DNA from: Dendrophyllia cribrosa
Taxonomy: Eukaryota; Cnidaria; Anthozoa; Scleractinia; Dendrophylliidae
Assembly (NCBI GenBank): GCA_024195265.1
Contig: JAJLRJ010000005.1
Span: forward strand, 47,796,894 to 47,860,893
Direction: 5' to 3'
Length of the DNA: 64,000 nt
The stretch's first letter is position 1. Each line of letters starts with the position of its first letter. Under the pieces are notes generated by a model. It had not been told where the DNA came from and searched no databases. It saw nothing but the letters and a program-made list of their open reading frames with translations. Of the stretch, positions 35,750-44,421 are shown one piece after another. The translations under genes were made by a program, and so were the position numbers.

Positions 35750-38700
35750 TCAACCAATCCCAACCATCCCCAATAACTCCTCAATCTGTTGTTTTCCATC
35801 AAATTTCATTCGTGGTGGTTCTTTTTGAACTTCTTCCCAACCCACCTCAACTATCCGTTGTTTTTCATCAGATTTCACTCGTGGTGGCTCTTTCTCCCCC
35901 ATTCCCTCAAGTCGCCAATGCCCCCAAGCGAGAGTGGCAATCCCATCTTCACACACAAATCGTTTGTCATCATTTGCACTCAATGCAGTTTTGTTCACAG
36001 TTTGGGAAAAGAGTTCATGCTTCCAACTTCTGATGCAATTCATCTGTCTCATTGCCGGTTTTTGGCTTTCTAAGCAGGAAACAAAGTCTTCATGCGAGAG
36101 TCGCTTTTTCACAACTTTCTTTTTTACACCTTTGCATTTCTTTGTTCCCCCACCTCCATGCAACTTGAAGGAATATAGTTTTGGTTTCAATCCCACAAAT
36201 TCTTCAATGGTTTCTCCACGAGTTTCATCTTTCATCAGTCCCAAAACTTTCTTGTTTTTCCTCTCCAGAGTACCATCCACAACGCAAGGATGCTTTTCAG
36301 AAAATTCAGAAGTATCAAATTTCGCATCAATATCTCCTGCGATGTCCGCAAACAAATTTTCTGTTTCAATTTCATAGAGCAGGGAGTCAGTGTCAGTGAA
36401 ACACAACTGAGCTTTTTCCCATTTCTTTTTGACATATTCATAGTGGAAGTCATAGATCAAAGTCTTTGAAATGTCCAAAATTGCTTGCCCTACAAAAACA
36501 GGTTTGTTGAAAATCATTTTGATTCGCTTCATATGAACTCCAATTAAATTTTCATCAAACACTGTCCAATGCTCAAAGTTGCATTTGGAAGAGAATTTCA
36601 CCAGTTGTTCTTGCGACGTCGCCAAATGGAAGTCAATTCTCTTTCTGATGTTTTCCATTGTTTTTCCGAAGACAGCGTTGTTCATCAACTTGAAGAAATC
36701 TTTCTCAAAGGCATTCTTGGATTTTTGTCTCAACACAATGTTTTTTCGAATGAAGGAGTCCAACCATTTTTCTTCTTTGAATTTCACTCCCCTCCAAATC
36801 TTTTTCAAGCGGCAGCCCAGATCCAGAGCTTGTTTCAAGATTTTCCGATGCACAATTAACTTTTCTTTGTCATTCAAGTTGGGAATCAACTTTTCCACTC
36901 CTCCCGTCACAACTCTCTCTGGAAGAGGCGGCAGGTCATTGAAGAAATCATGCAATTCATTTGGGATTTCCACGTCCACTTCCAATACACAACTTTCATG
37001 TTCCCAGTTTTTCAATTCTTCTTCGTTCATCCACTCAAACCCACCCACTGGGAGAGGATTTGTCATTGCCCAAGCATAGAGGCTATTTGCATCCCAATAG
37101 GGAACGAAGGTTGAAGGTTTTTCAGGATTGAAATCATCTCCCATGAATTTGTTATTTGCTCTTGCTCTCCTGTGAAGGATGGTTGAAACACCTCCACGAA
37201 TTCCTCTTTCAAAGAAAAGCAACATATCTGGGTCATTCAGCAGTTCCAATTCAACTCCGCTTTCCTTCAAAGCTGCATCCCAAGCCAAACCGGGAGAAGT
37301 GTAAAACCATGCAGGATCGACGTCATAATGTTTCCGACAAACTTTCCTGAATTCTTGAAACACATCCGCCAACAAAGTCACATCTGATTTCAGATATGCA
37401 TCGTGGAAATCTCCCATGTTGTTCATCTCCATTTCTTTCCAAACTTTCCAAGCGTGCTCGAAGTCTTCATCGGAGACACCCTCATCATTCAATTTGGAGA
37501 AGAAGGTGGATTTCTCAGGCAGTTTTTTCTCCTGAAATTTCTCGACTGAATCCAACCATTCATATGGAAAAACTCCTTTCCGTTTCATCCACTTCCATTT
37601 TTCTCCAAAGACTTTCTGAGTTTCCAGGAAGTCTTCATCTGTCAAATTCTTCACCAAGTTTCCCAAGGGAGCTGCCATGAATCTAGCTGAATCCAAAAAT
37701 CGAATTTCATGCCAAATTTTCACAACTTTCCCTTTGTCATTCAATCTTGTTCCCAACTCCCATTCTTTTTCACAGATCCAACAAACAGTTGCTGCATCAA
37801 ATTTTTCTTTCTCTTTCCTCCCAAATTTCATCCGCTTCGGGAATTTCACCTCTTCTTGAATTCCTTTCACAAACTGCACCAAATCTTTCACGAATCTTTC
37901 CCCAACGTCCACAGAATCATTTTCTGCTCGAAATAAAACTGGATCTCGTTTCACAAAAGGTGAAACGACATGGAAAGCGAAAGAACAGGGAATGTGCTTT
38001 TGAAATTTCTCCGTGAAGCTTGCCATTGGATTTGGTCCTGCAGATGAAACTGGGAGTTGTCTCGCTTCAAAATCGGCATAGATCACAAATGGAAAAATCA
38101 TTTTCCTGTTGAAATTCTTGAATTTCACGGTTGAACCTTCAACTGGCATAACAATTTTCACAGCTTCAAATTGTTCACATGATGCTATATGTTTCTCCAA
38201 TCTTTCTTCATTGGGGAAATGGTTCAAACATCTTCTGCAGAAAACAACTGCACCATTGTGTTTTGTCATTTGATTCGTCAAAAGACGACTGAGACTTCTG
38301 ATCCAACAGAAGTGAGTTTTCGAGTCGTCTTTGATCCACAACAGATCAATCATTCTTCCTTTCACTTCAGAAATTCTCAGGGGAAAAACACATCCACCTT
38401 CAAACCCAAAAACATTCACAGCCAATCCTAAATTCCTCCGTTCGAATTTCCCAATATCACTCAGGGGAGTTGGAAATGAAATTCCTTTCCAATTGAGGCT
38501 TTCCGCTTGCTGCCTCAATTCTCTTGAAATTCTTTCTGCATTTTTCTCCACTGGGAAGCAAGCTCTTGTCGCACTCCATTTGAAACACATTTCATCATTA
38601 TTCTTCAAATTCACCACAGCTTTCTTGTTTTTCAATGTGACAGGAAGTGGAATATAAGAACTTCCACCCAATGGTCGATACTCGGTGAAAAGAATCTTCA

Positions 38701-39448
38701 AATCTGTCACTTCCTCAAATCTCCAATTAGATCCTCTCCTTTGAAAATTCGCAAGATTTTCAAGAATTCTTTCAACCATGCGATTGAGCATCTCTTCCCT
38801 ATCTGTTCCTTCCAAATTCACTTCAATTCGGGAATGGAAATCAACCACCTCCTCAATCACTTCTCCAGTTGACAAATCCGTGCGACTCATTCGACAGGAA
38901 AGAATCATCTTTGTCTTTGTTCTTTTGTTCCTCTCAAACAAATCAATGAGTTTCCGACTCACCATCTCCAAAAATTCTCTGGGAGCAAAACCTGGTCTGC
39001 CGGCGATACCATATGATCTCGCAAAACCTCTCAAAGCGGATTCTCTTTCTTCAACAACAAAATCATGTTCCCACAATTCAGCAATCTGTTTCTTCAATCT
39101 TTCAACCGCAGGATTTGTTCTTCTCCGAACATCAACATCATCCGCACTTTCCAACCAATTCAACCAATCGACAACAGTTTCCACATTTTGTTCAATGACT
39201 GAAGGAATTTCTCTGGAAGGAAAATTACTTTGTTCCGGAACTAAAATAGGCGCTGAAATTTTTTTATTTCTCGAATCCAAAAGGGTTTTCGGGGCTGTGA
39301 ACTTCATTCGGGGAGGGAGTTTTCCTTTCTTTCTCGGTCTTTCGGGTTGCGATTCTTCCCAAAGTTCTTCAAGTTCTTCTTTAGACATTCGGGAATATCC
39401 AACAATTCCTTCTTCACGAGCCCAATTTCTTAACTCTTTGAGTCTCAT
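35750..39448 (-). CDS. polB: Protein-primed family B DNA polymerase
   Basis: The replicative polymerase, 1232 residues from the ATG at 39448 (the frame is open slightly upstream, but only with TTG). It would copy the element using a terminal-protein primer. The N-terminus has a SAP-like helix pair (RLKELRNWAREEG). A CxxC...H...C finger lies near 400-430. Exo I YADFEA is near 456 and Exo III YLKSDVTLLAD follows. Pol motif A is DANSLYAWAM (about 783), motif B KLMNNAVFGKTMEN (about 921), motif C FTDTDSLL (about 1015), and KxY is present as KPKLY. All catalytic acids are present. The C-terminal tail repeats a KEPPR(V/M)K block. It stops 24 bp inside the left terminal unit and diverges from the HTH gene across 40 bp. 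Confidence 0.96.
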   Translation of the reverse strand: MRLKELRNWAREEGIVGYSRMSKEELEELWEESQPERPRKKGKLPPRMKFTAPKTLLDSRNKKISAPILVPEQSNFPSREIPSVIEQNVETVVDWLNWLESADDVDVRRRTNPAVERLKKQIAELWEHDFVVEERESALRGFARSYGIAGRPGFAPREFLEMVSRKLIDLFERNKRTKTKMILSCRMSRTDLSTGEVIEEVVDFHSRIEVNLEGTDREEMLNRMVERILENLANFQRRGSNWRFEEVTDLKILFTEYRPLGGSSYIPLPVTLKNKKAVVNLKNNDEMCFKWSATRACFPVEKNAERISRELRQQAESLNWKGISFPTPLSDIGKFERRNLGLAVNVFGFEGGCVFPLRISEVKGRMIDLLWIKDDSKTHFCWIRSLSRLLTNQMTKHNGAVVFCRRCLNHFPNEERLEKHIASCEQFEAVKIVMPVEGSTVKFKNFNRKMIFPFVIYADFEARQLPVSSAGPNPMASFTEKFQKHIPCSFAFHVVSPFVKRDPVLFRAENDSVDVGERFVKDLVQFVKGIQEEVKFPKRMKFGRKEKEKFDAATVCWICEKEWELGTRLNDKGKVVKIWHEIRFLDSARFMAAPLGNLVKNLTDEDFLETQKVFGEKWKWMKRKGVFPYEWLDSVEKFQEKKLPEKSTFFSKLNDEGVSDEDFEHAWKVWKEMEMNNMGDFHDAYLKSDVTLLADVFQEFRKVCRKHYDVDPAWFYTSPGLAWDAALKESGVELELLNDPDMLLFFERGIRGGVSTILHRRARANNKFMGDDFNPEKPSTFVPYWDANSLYAWAMTNPLPVGGFEWMNEEELKNWEHESCVLEVDVEIPNELHDFFNDLPPLPERVVTGGVEKLIPNLNDKEKLIVHRKILKQALDLGCRLKKIWRGVKFKEEKWLDSFIRKNIVLRQKSKNAFEKDFFKLMNNAVFGKTMENIRKRIDFHLATSQEQLVKFSSKCNFEHWTVFDENLIGVHMKRIKMIFNKPVFVGQAILDISKTLIYDFHYEYVKKKWEKAQLCFTDTDSLLYEIETENLFADIAGDIDAKFDTSEFSEKHPCVVDGTLERKNKKVLGLMKDETRGETIEEFVGLKPKLYSFKLHGGGGTKKCKGVKKKVVKKRLSHEDFVSCLESQKPAMRQMNCIRSWKHELFSQTVNKTALSANDDKRFVCEDGIATLAWGHWRLEGMGEKEPPRVKSDEKQRIVEVGWEEVQKEPPRMKFDGKQQIEELLGMVGIG

Positions 39449-39488
39449 TTTATTTGGTAAAATCAAAAAAAATATTTTCCTAAATAAA
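39449..39488. promoter_or_regulatory. Divergent promoter region
   Basis: Only 40 bp, almost purely A/T, separate the ATGs of polB (leftward) and the HTH gene (rightward), so both early promoters must lie here or inside the coding regions. Confidence 0.5.
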
Positions 39489-39980
39489 ATGAAGTTTTCA
39501 ATCCAAGAAGAAGGAAAAGAAAAACAAATTTTCTACACATTCAAGGAAGCCAGTCAAGAAACAAATATTCCTACCACCAACATTTGGAGAGTCCTCAAAA
39601 GAGAAAACAAAAAATTCAAAAGGAAAGATGGAAAAGTTTTTTTCATTCAGGAAGAAAGGACAGATGAACCCTTTCTCCAAGTTGATGGAGAAGATATTTT
39701 TGATTATGCTGAACTAGAAAAGTTTGGAATTTCAAGCACAGTTTTTTTCAATCAAATTCTCAAGAAGAAAAAACATTTCCTTGATTCGGAGGATATCACT
39801 CATTACATCACATGGAAATCTCCTGAATTTGATTTCCTTATTGACAAATTGAGGGCAAATCAAAGGGAAGTAAAAATCGTTCAAAAGATCAATAAGAAAT
39901 CAAAACCAAAATCCACCAGAAATCACGCTTCAGTTTTTGCAAATCACAAAGACTTGGTGGAAGTCATGGAACAAGTTTGA
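39489..39980 (+). CDS. HTH protein with NUMOD/ENR-like repeats
   Basis: A 163-residue basic protein. Residues about 13-55 have a YTFKEASQETNIPTTNIWRV helix-turn-helix pattern with a following KRKDGKVFF beta hairpin, as in the small DNA-binding repeats of homing endonucleases (NUMOD1-type). A second similar block (DIFDYAELEKFGISSTVFF) follows. The tail is Lys-rich. It is divergent from polB and leads a cluster of three rightward genes, suggesting an early regulator. A much longer open frame upstream is antisense to polB and not used; start chosen at ATAAAATG. The related larger protein at 42258 shares these repeats. Function is inferred. Confidence 0.6.
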   Translation: MKFSIQEEGKEKQIFYTFKEASQETNIPTTNIWRVLKRENKKFKRKDGKVFFIQEERTDEPFLQVDGEDIFDYAELEKFGISSTVFFNQILKKKKHFLDSEDITHYITWKSPEFDFLIDKLRANQREVKIVQKINKKSKPKSTRNHASVFANHKDLVEVMEQV

Positions 39981-40003
39981 ATTTTTTATCCATTGGATAA
40001 GAA

Positions 40004-40285
40004 ATGAATAAAATGATAGTTAAAGAAAAACTTTTCATAATCGATGGAAAAGATTACTATTCTATTAGGGACGTAAAAATTCCACTGGCTGAAATAAAAA
40101 ATCATGCAACTTGGATTCATCCCAGCTTACATAAAGCATGTGGGTTGACTGAGGAAGAAATCGCATGGATGAAAGGAGTTGAAATGGAAACAAATTTTCA
40201 GAAAGCTGTTGATATGGCTACTGGTTTTCTTCCAGTAAAAACTGAAAAAGACATGCAGTTTATGGAGAAATGGATTTGGAAATAA
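40004..40285 (+). CDS. Small Polinton protein, unknown
   Basis: 93 residues, no family recognised. It has a beta-rich start (KEKLFIIDGKDYYSIRD) that loosely resembles the hairpin half of the HTH repeats in its neighbours, then a predicted helical C-terminus. It follows the previous stop by 23 bp and precedes the next ATG by 27 bp in the same direction, so it is probably co-transcribed. Confidence 0.55.
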   Translation: MNKMIVKEKLFIIDGKDYYSIRDVKIPLAEIKNHATWIHPSLHKACGLTEEEIAWMKGVEMETNFQKAVDMATGFLPVKTEKDMQFMEKWIWK

Positions 40286-40312
40286 AATAATTTTTTTATC
40301 TCCGCCAAGAAA

Positions 40313-40939
40313 ATGAATCCTGAAAAAGTCTCTGTTTCCGAAATCATTCTTGAAGATCCTCAAAAACGAACCTCTGGAAAGATTTCCTATTGTCTACTCC
40401 CTTGTTCTCTCGATGAAAAAAAACTTCAACTGAAACTCAGAACAAAGTTTAAAATCTTTGCTCATGAAGGGGAATCTTTTTCACTGGGGATTAATCTTCC
40501 TGAAGAAAACATTCCCTTTTTTCACAAACTGGAAGCTCATCTTCGCTCACTTGCAATTCAGAAACAACCGGAAGTGAAGAAACTTTCTCCGTCTTTTGCT
40601 AAGTATCATGCTGAAGATTTCACTCTCTTGAAAGTGGATAAATCTGAGCAGGAAAAGATTTTCGCCAAGATTTATTCTTCCAAGATCCCCAAAACAGATT
40701 TCTCCTGTCGTTTTTGGGAGCTGACCAACGGGAAGAAGAAGCCTATCTTGAAACAAAAAGAACTTATCTCTATACCACTTTTTGGGCAAGTTGTTTTTTC
40801 TATTAAACATCTTTTCTGCGGAAATGTAAAATCTATCACAGCAATTGTGGATGAAGTTCTTGTGGAGGAGATGATACAAACTGCATCAGCTTTTGATGAA
40901 TATGAGGATAAAAATGAGGATGATGAAGATGAAGTTTGA
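40313..40939 (+). CDS. Putative ssDNA-binding protein
   Basis: A 208-residue protein ending in a strongly acidic tail (YEDKNEDDEDEV), the usual ending of replication ssDNA-binding proteins. The middle has a beta-rich core with RFWELTNGKKKPI and PLFGQVVFSIKHLF, resembling putative DNA-binding proteins in large DNA viruses (DUF5871-like). Its position in the rightward cluster opposite polB supports a replication role. No enzymatic motif is seen. The assignment rests on composition and context. Confidence 0.5.
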   Translation: MNPEKVSVSEIILEDPQKRTSGKISYCLLPCSLDEKKLQLKLRTKFKIFAHEGESFSLGINLPEENIPFFHKLEAHLRSLAIQKQPEVKKLSPSFAKYHAEDFTLLKVDKSEQEKIFAKIYSSKIPKTDFSCRFWELTNGKKKPILKQKELISIPLFGQVVFSIKHLFCGNVKSITAIVDEVLVEEMIQTASAFDEYEDKNEDDEDEV

Positions 40940-42257
40940 TTTGACATCTATGATGTGAAATCATTTTGTCATTTGTCACTGTAGAGGTTGTCATTTGTCA
41001 CTGTAGAGGTTGATTTTGTTTTCCCCTGAATTTAACACTGGAAAGATTGTCATTTGTCACTGTAGAGGTTGTTATTTGTGGATTTCTGGTTTTTTTCTGG
41101 AAGCTGTGATGAAAATGTTTTTTTGTTTTTTGTTTTTGATTTTTTAAAATTATTTACCTTGAAAGAACTTTTCAATGAAACAAAATATATCTCCTGATAA
41201 ATTTTAGCAGAAAATCATTTTGTCATTTGTCACTGTAGAGGTTGTCATTTGTCACTGTAGAGGTTGATTTTGTTTTCCCCCTGAATTTACCACTGGAAAG
41301 ATTGTCATTTGTCACTGTAGAGGTTGATTTTGTTTTCTCCTGAATTTAACACTGGAAAGATTGTCATTTATCACTGGAGAGGTTGTCATTTATCTCAAAT
41401 GTGGGTTGATTTTGTTTTCCCCTAAATTTAACACTGGAAAGATTGTCATTTGTCACTGTAGAGGTTGTCATTTGTCACTGTAGAGGTTGATTTTGTTTTC
41501 CCCTGAATTTAACACTGGAAAGATTGTCATTTGTCACCGTAGAGGTTGTTATTTGTGGATTTCTGGTTTTTTTCTGGAAGCTGTGATGAAAATGTTTTTT
41601 TGTTTTTTGTTTTTGATTTTTTAAAATTATTTACCTTGAAAGAACTTTTCAATGAAACAAAATATATCTCCTGATAAATTTTAGCAGAAAATCATTTTGT
41701 CATTTGTCACTGTAGAGGTTGTCATTTGTCACTGTAGAGGTTGATTTTGTTTTCCCCTGAATTTACCACTGGAAAGATTGTCATTTGTCACTGTAGAGGT
41801 TGATTTTGTTTTCTCCTGAATTTAACACTGGAAAGATTGTCATTTATCACTGGAGAGGTTGTCATTTATCTCAAATGTGGGTTGATTTTGTTTTCCCCTA
41901 AATTTAACACTGGAAAGATTGTCATTTGTCACTGTAGAGGTTGTCTGTCATTTATGGTTTTTTTCTGGAAGCTGTGATGAAAATGTTTTTTTGTTTTTTG
42001 TTTTTGATTTTTTAAAATTATTTACCTTGAAAGAACTTTTCAATGAAACAAAATATATCTCCTGATAAATTTTAGCAGAAAAACATCTTGTCATTTGTCA
42101 CTGTAGAGGTTGTCATTTATCTCAAATGTGGGATGAAAATCATTTCACAAAATCCATTTGGAAATCTTCTCCAGAAAATCATTTCACAAAATCTTTTTTC
42201 AGAAAACTTTGAGAACATTCTTGTGGTTTTTTTTTTCATTTTTTTACACCTATCAAA
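40940..42257. repeat. Internal repeat region with GTCATTTGTCACTGTAGAGG motif
   Basis: 1.3 kb without a gene. About 14 copies of GTCATTTGTCACTGTAGAGG occur singly or in pairs about 18-23 bp apart. Larger blocks (GGAAGCTGTGATGAAAATG, T-rich tracts, ACCTTGAAAGAACTTTTCAA, ATATCTCCTGATAAATTTTAGCAG) are tandemly repeated, first about 480 bp and then about 390 bp apart. Related copies also sit after the next gene. Candidate roles are origin, regulatory array or structured RNA; none is proven. Confidence 0.8.
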
Positions 42258-43562
42258 ATGTGGGTTTTGATAGATGCTTTCTCAAAAGAACGCCTCAGTG
42301 AAAGATTTTCTTCACAGGCGGCTCTTGCAAGATTTATGAAGTTCACTCCAAAAACTCTCAACAAGGCAATCAATGAAGGGAAGAATGTTTTCACGCTCCA
42401 AGGCAGAGAAGTCAGGGTTGTGAATCAAACTCAGGATCGATTGGCAGTTCATGATTCTCCCAACGGACCACCCCTGAAATCTTTTGAAACAATGTCTGAG
42501 ATGGCTCAGTGGATTGGAGTGACTCGTCAGGCAATCTATGCAGCTTTCAATAGATTTTCTAATTATGAAGGTCGTTATGTTAAAAAAGATGGGAAGAAAT
42601 TCTTCCTGTCAAGAACCTTTGAGAAAGGACCGTTGGTCGATCCCTGGTTGGAAGATGAAACGCCAACTCCAAAGAAGATTCAATCCATTCCTATTCGCAT
42701 TATTTCATCGTCAACAACAACCATTTTTCCCAGTGTTTCAGCAGCTACAAAGGAACTGGGAATTGATTCAGGGACCATTCGCAATGCGTTGAAAAGTGGG
42801 AGAAACAGTTTCACACGAAGAAGTGATGGAGAAAAATTCAAAGTGGAAAAAGTTGAGAAACCAACACCACCATCTCTTCCTCCCAAACCCGTTCCCCAAC
42901 CCCGAAAGTTAAAAGAAGAAAATCAAGTTCCGCCAATCCCCCAACCACGAAGGAAACCACCTATCCCTCAACCACGAAGGAAACCACCTATCCCTCAACC
43001 ACGAATTCTACCCATTCCCCAACCACGAAGGAAACCAATCCCTCAACCACAAGATCAAATTCCTTTTCCTGTTGAGGAGGAAGATAGTAGGGAAATGCAG
43101 GCTCTGGCTGTCAACGATTGGTTCAAGCTCTCAACCAAGGAACAAAAGGAATATAATGAAAGACGAGGAAAGGAAATAGATGAAAATATCGCTAGAATGG
43201 AGGAAAAAGCGGAGAAAGAATGGAATATAAAAGAGCAAGTTTCGAGGGGCAAGCGCCTTGAAAATTGGAAGCGCATACTAGACACCTTCAATGAATTCAC
43301 TCCATGGGAAGATAGCAGTGCGGATAGACTGGCTGGAGAAAATGACAAACAAGTAATCTTCAACCTAGATTCATTTGACTATGGAGTTGTGAAAAACTAT
43401 GAGGATTTTGCTCAGTTTTTTCATGAACGTTGTTATGGATCTTTTCCCAGCGAAGAAGATTTCAATTATTATCTCCCACAAGGACAATGGAGGTTCCGAG
43501 CTCGAGGTCAGTTTTGGGAGGAGGAGGGAGATTGGCAACGAGTTTTGTTTATCAAGAACTGA
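42258..43562 (+). CDS. Large multi-HTH regulator with proline-rich linker
   Basis: A 434-residue protein. Three tandem HTH/hairpin units fill residues 1-210 (QAALARFMKFTPKTLNKAI, TMSEMAQWIGVTRQAIYAA, SAATKELGIDSGTIRNALK), like those in the protein at 39489. Residues about 210-275 are a linker of repeated PIPQPRRKP units. The C-terminal part is charged and helical, then a Trp/Phe-rich end. The start is set by CTATCAAAATG, also found before the major capsid gene. It is flanked on both sides by the GTCATTTGTCAC repeats, so it may bind them; this is inference. PxxP runs could bind host SH3 domains. Confidence 0.6.
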   Translation: MWVLIDAFSKERLSERFSSQAALARFMKFTPKTLNKAINEGKNVFTLQGREVRVVNQTQDRLAVHDSPNGPPLKSFETMSEMAQWIGVTRQAIYAAFNRFSNYEGRYVKKDGKKFFLSRTFEKGPLVDPWLEDETPTPKKIQSIPIRIISSSTTTIFPSVSAATKELGIDSGTIRNALKSGRNSFTRRSDGEKFKVEKVEKPTPPSLPPKPVPQPRKLKEENQVPPIPQPRRKPPIPQPRRKPPIPQPRILPIPQPRRKPIPQPQDQIPFPVEEEDSREMQALAVNDWFKLSTKEQKEYNERRGKEIDENIARMEEKAEKEWNIKEQVSRGKRLENWKRILDTFNEFTPWEDSSADRLAGENDKQVIFNLDSFDYGVVKNYEDFAQFFHERCYGSFPSEEDFNYYLPQGQWRFRARGQFWEEEGDWQRVLFIKN

Positions 43563-43935
43563 GTTTTTCATTTGTCATTTATCTCAAATGTGGGATGAAA
43601 ACAAAATATTCTCCTGATAAATTTTGGCAGAAACATCTTTTGTCATTTGCCACTGTATGGGTTTTTCATTTGTCATTTATCTCAAATGTGGGATGAAAAC
43701 AAAATATTCTCCTGATAAATTTTAGCAGAAACATCTTTTTTCATTTTTATTTTTTTTTCAGGAGACTGTGAAAATTTATTTTTTGTTTTTATTTTTTTTA
43801 TTTTTTTATTTTTTTACCCTGGATGAACTTTTCAATGAAAAACAAAAAATATTCTCCTGATAAATTTTAGCAGAAACATCTTTTGTCATTTGTCACTGTA
43901 TGGGTTTTTCATTTCCTCCAGAAATGAAAAATCAT
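43563..43935. repeat. Internal repeats, second block
   Basis: Two to three copies of CATTTATCTCAAATGTGGG and of ATATTCTCCTGATAAATTTT, matching the region 40940-42257, plus T-rich tracts. It lies between the multi-HTH gene and the converging membrane-protein gene. Confidence 0.7.
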
Positions 43936-44418
43936 TCAAAACAGCAAATCATATTTTCTCTCAAACTTTTCCAAATCCAATCCTAAATCAATCACAATTC
44001 CATCAATAGCTTCCATTGCTGGAAGAAATTCATTTCGATCAAATATTCCACTTCTCAAAGCAAAACGCAGATCAGTCAATGTTTTCTCGTAAGTTGTAAA
44101 CGCGAACTTTGTCATTTCAATTTTGTTTCCATATTTCTTCATTTCATTCCCTGTTTTAATGATCAGTCCTGCACCTGAAATCACTCCCAAAATCACAGGA
44201 TTCATTGTCACTCCTCCAGCAATCGCTCCAATCGCAACAAGAGCGGAAGATGTTAAATTCACAAACAAATTCATTCGCTTAAAATGTTTGTGAGCTCTTT
44301 TCAAACACCAAAATCTTTTGTGATAAAAGCGATAGAGTTGTTTGATCTCTTCCAGTTTTTCTTCCCCAATGTTGAGATCGATATGATTGAAATTAAAGAT
44401 GCTTTTTTTACGGTTCAT
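43936..44418 (-). CDS. Small membrane protein
   Basis: 160 residues. A basic amphipathic N-terminus (residues 1-48) is followed by two hydrophobic segments (VNLTSSALVAIGAIAGGV and NPVILGVISGAGLII) and a helical C-terminal domain ending before the stop. Proteins of this layout accompany the fibre gene in other Polintons. It could act at the virion membrane or host membrane. It is the last gene of the leftward fibre/ATPase group, only 3 bp after the fibre stop. Confidence 0.6.
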   Translation of the reverse strand: MNRKKSIFNFNHIDLNIGEEKLEEIKQLYRFYHKRFWCLKRAHKHFKRMNLFVNLTSSALVAIGAIAGGVTMNPVILGVISGAGLIIKTGNEMKKYGNKIEMTKFAFTTYEKTLTDLRFALRSGIFDRNEFLPAMEAIDGIVIDLGLDLEKFERKYDLLF

Positions 44419-44421
44419 TTT

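Noticed and set aside
35789..39488. Long plus-strand ORFs antisense to polB, including the upstream extension of the HTH gene
   Set aside because: Shadows of polB codon bias; the real HTH gene starts at the ATG at 39489.
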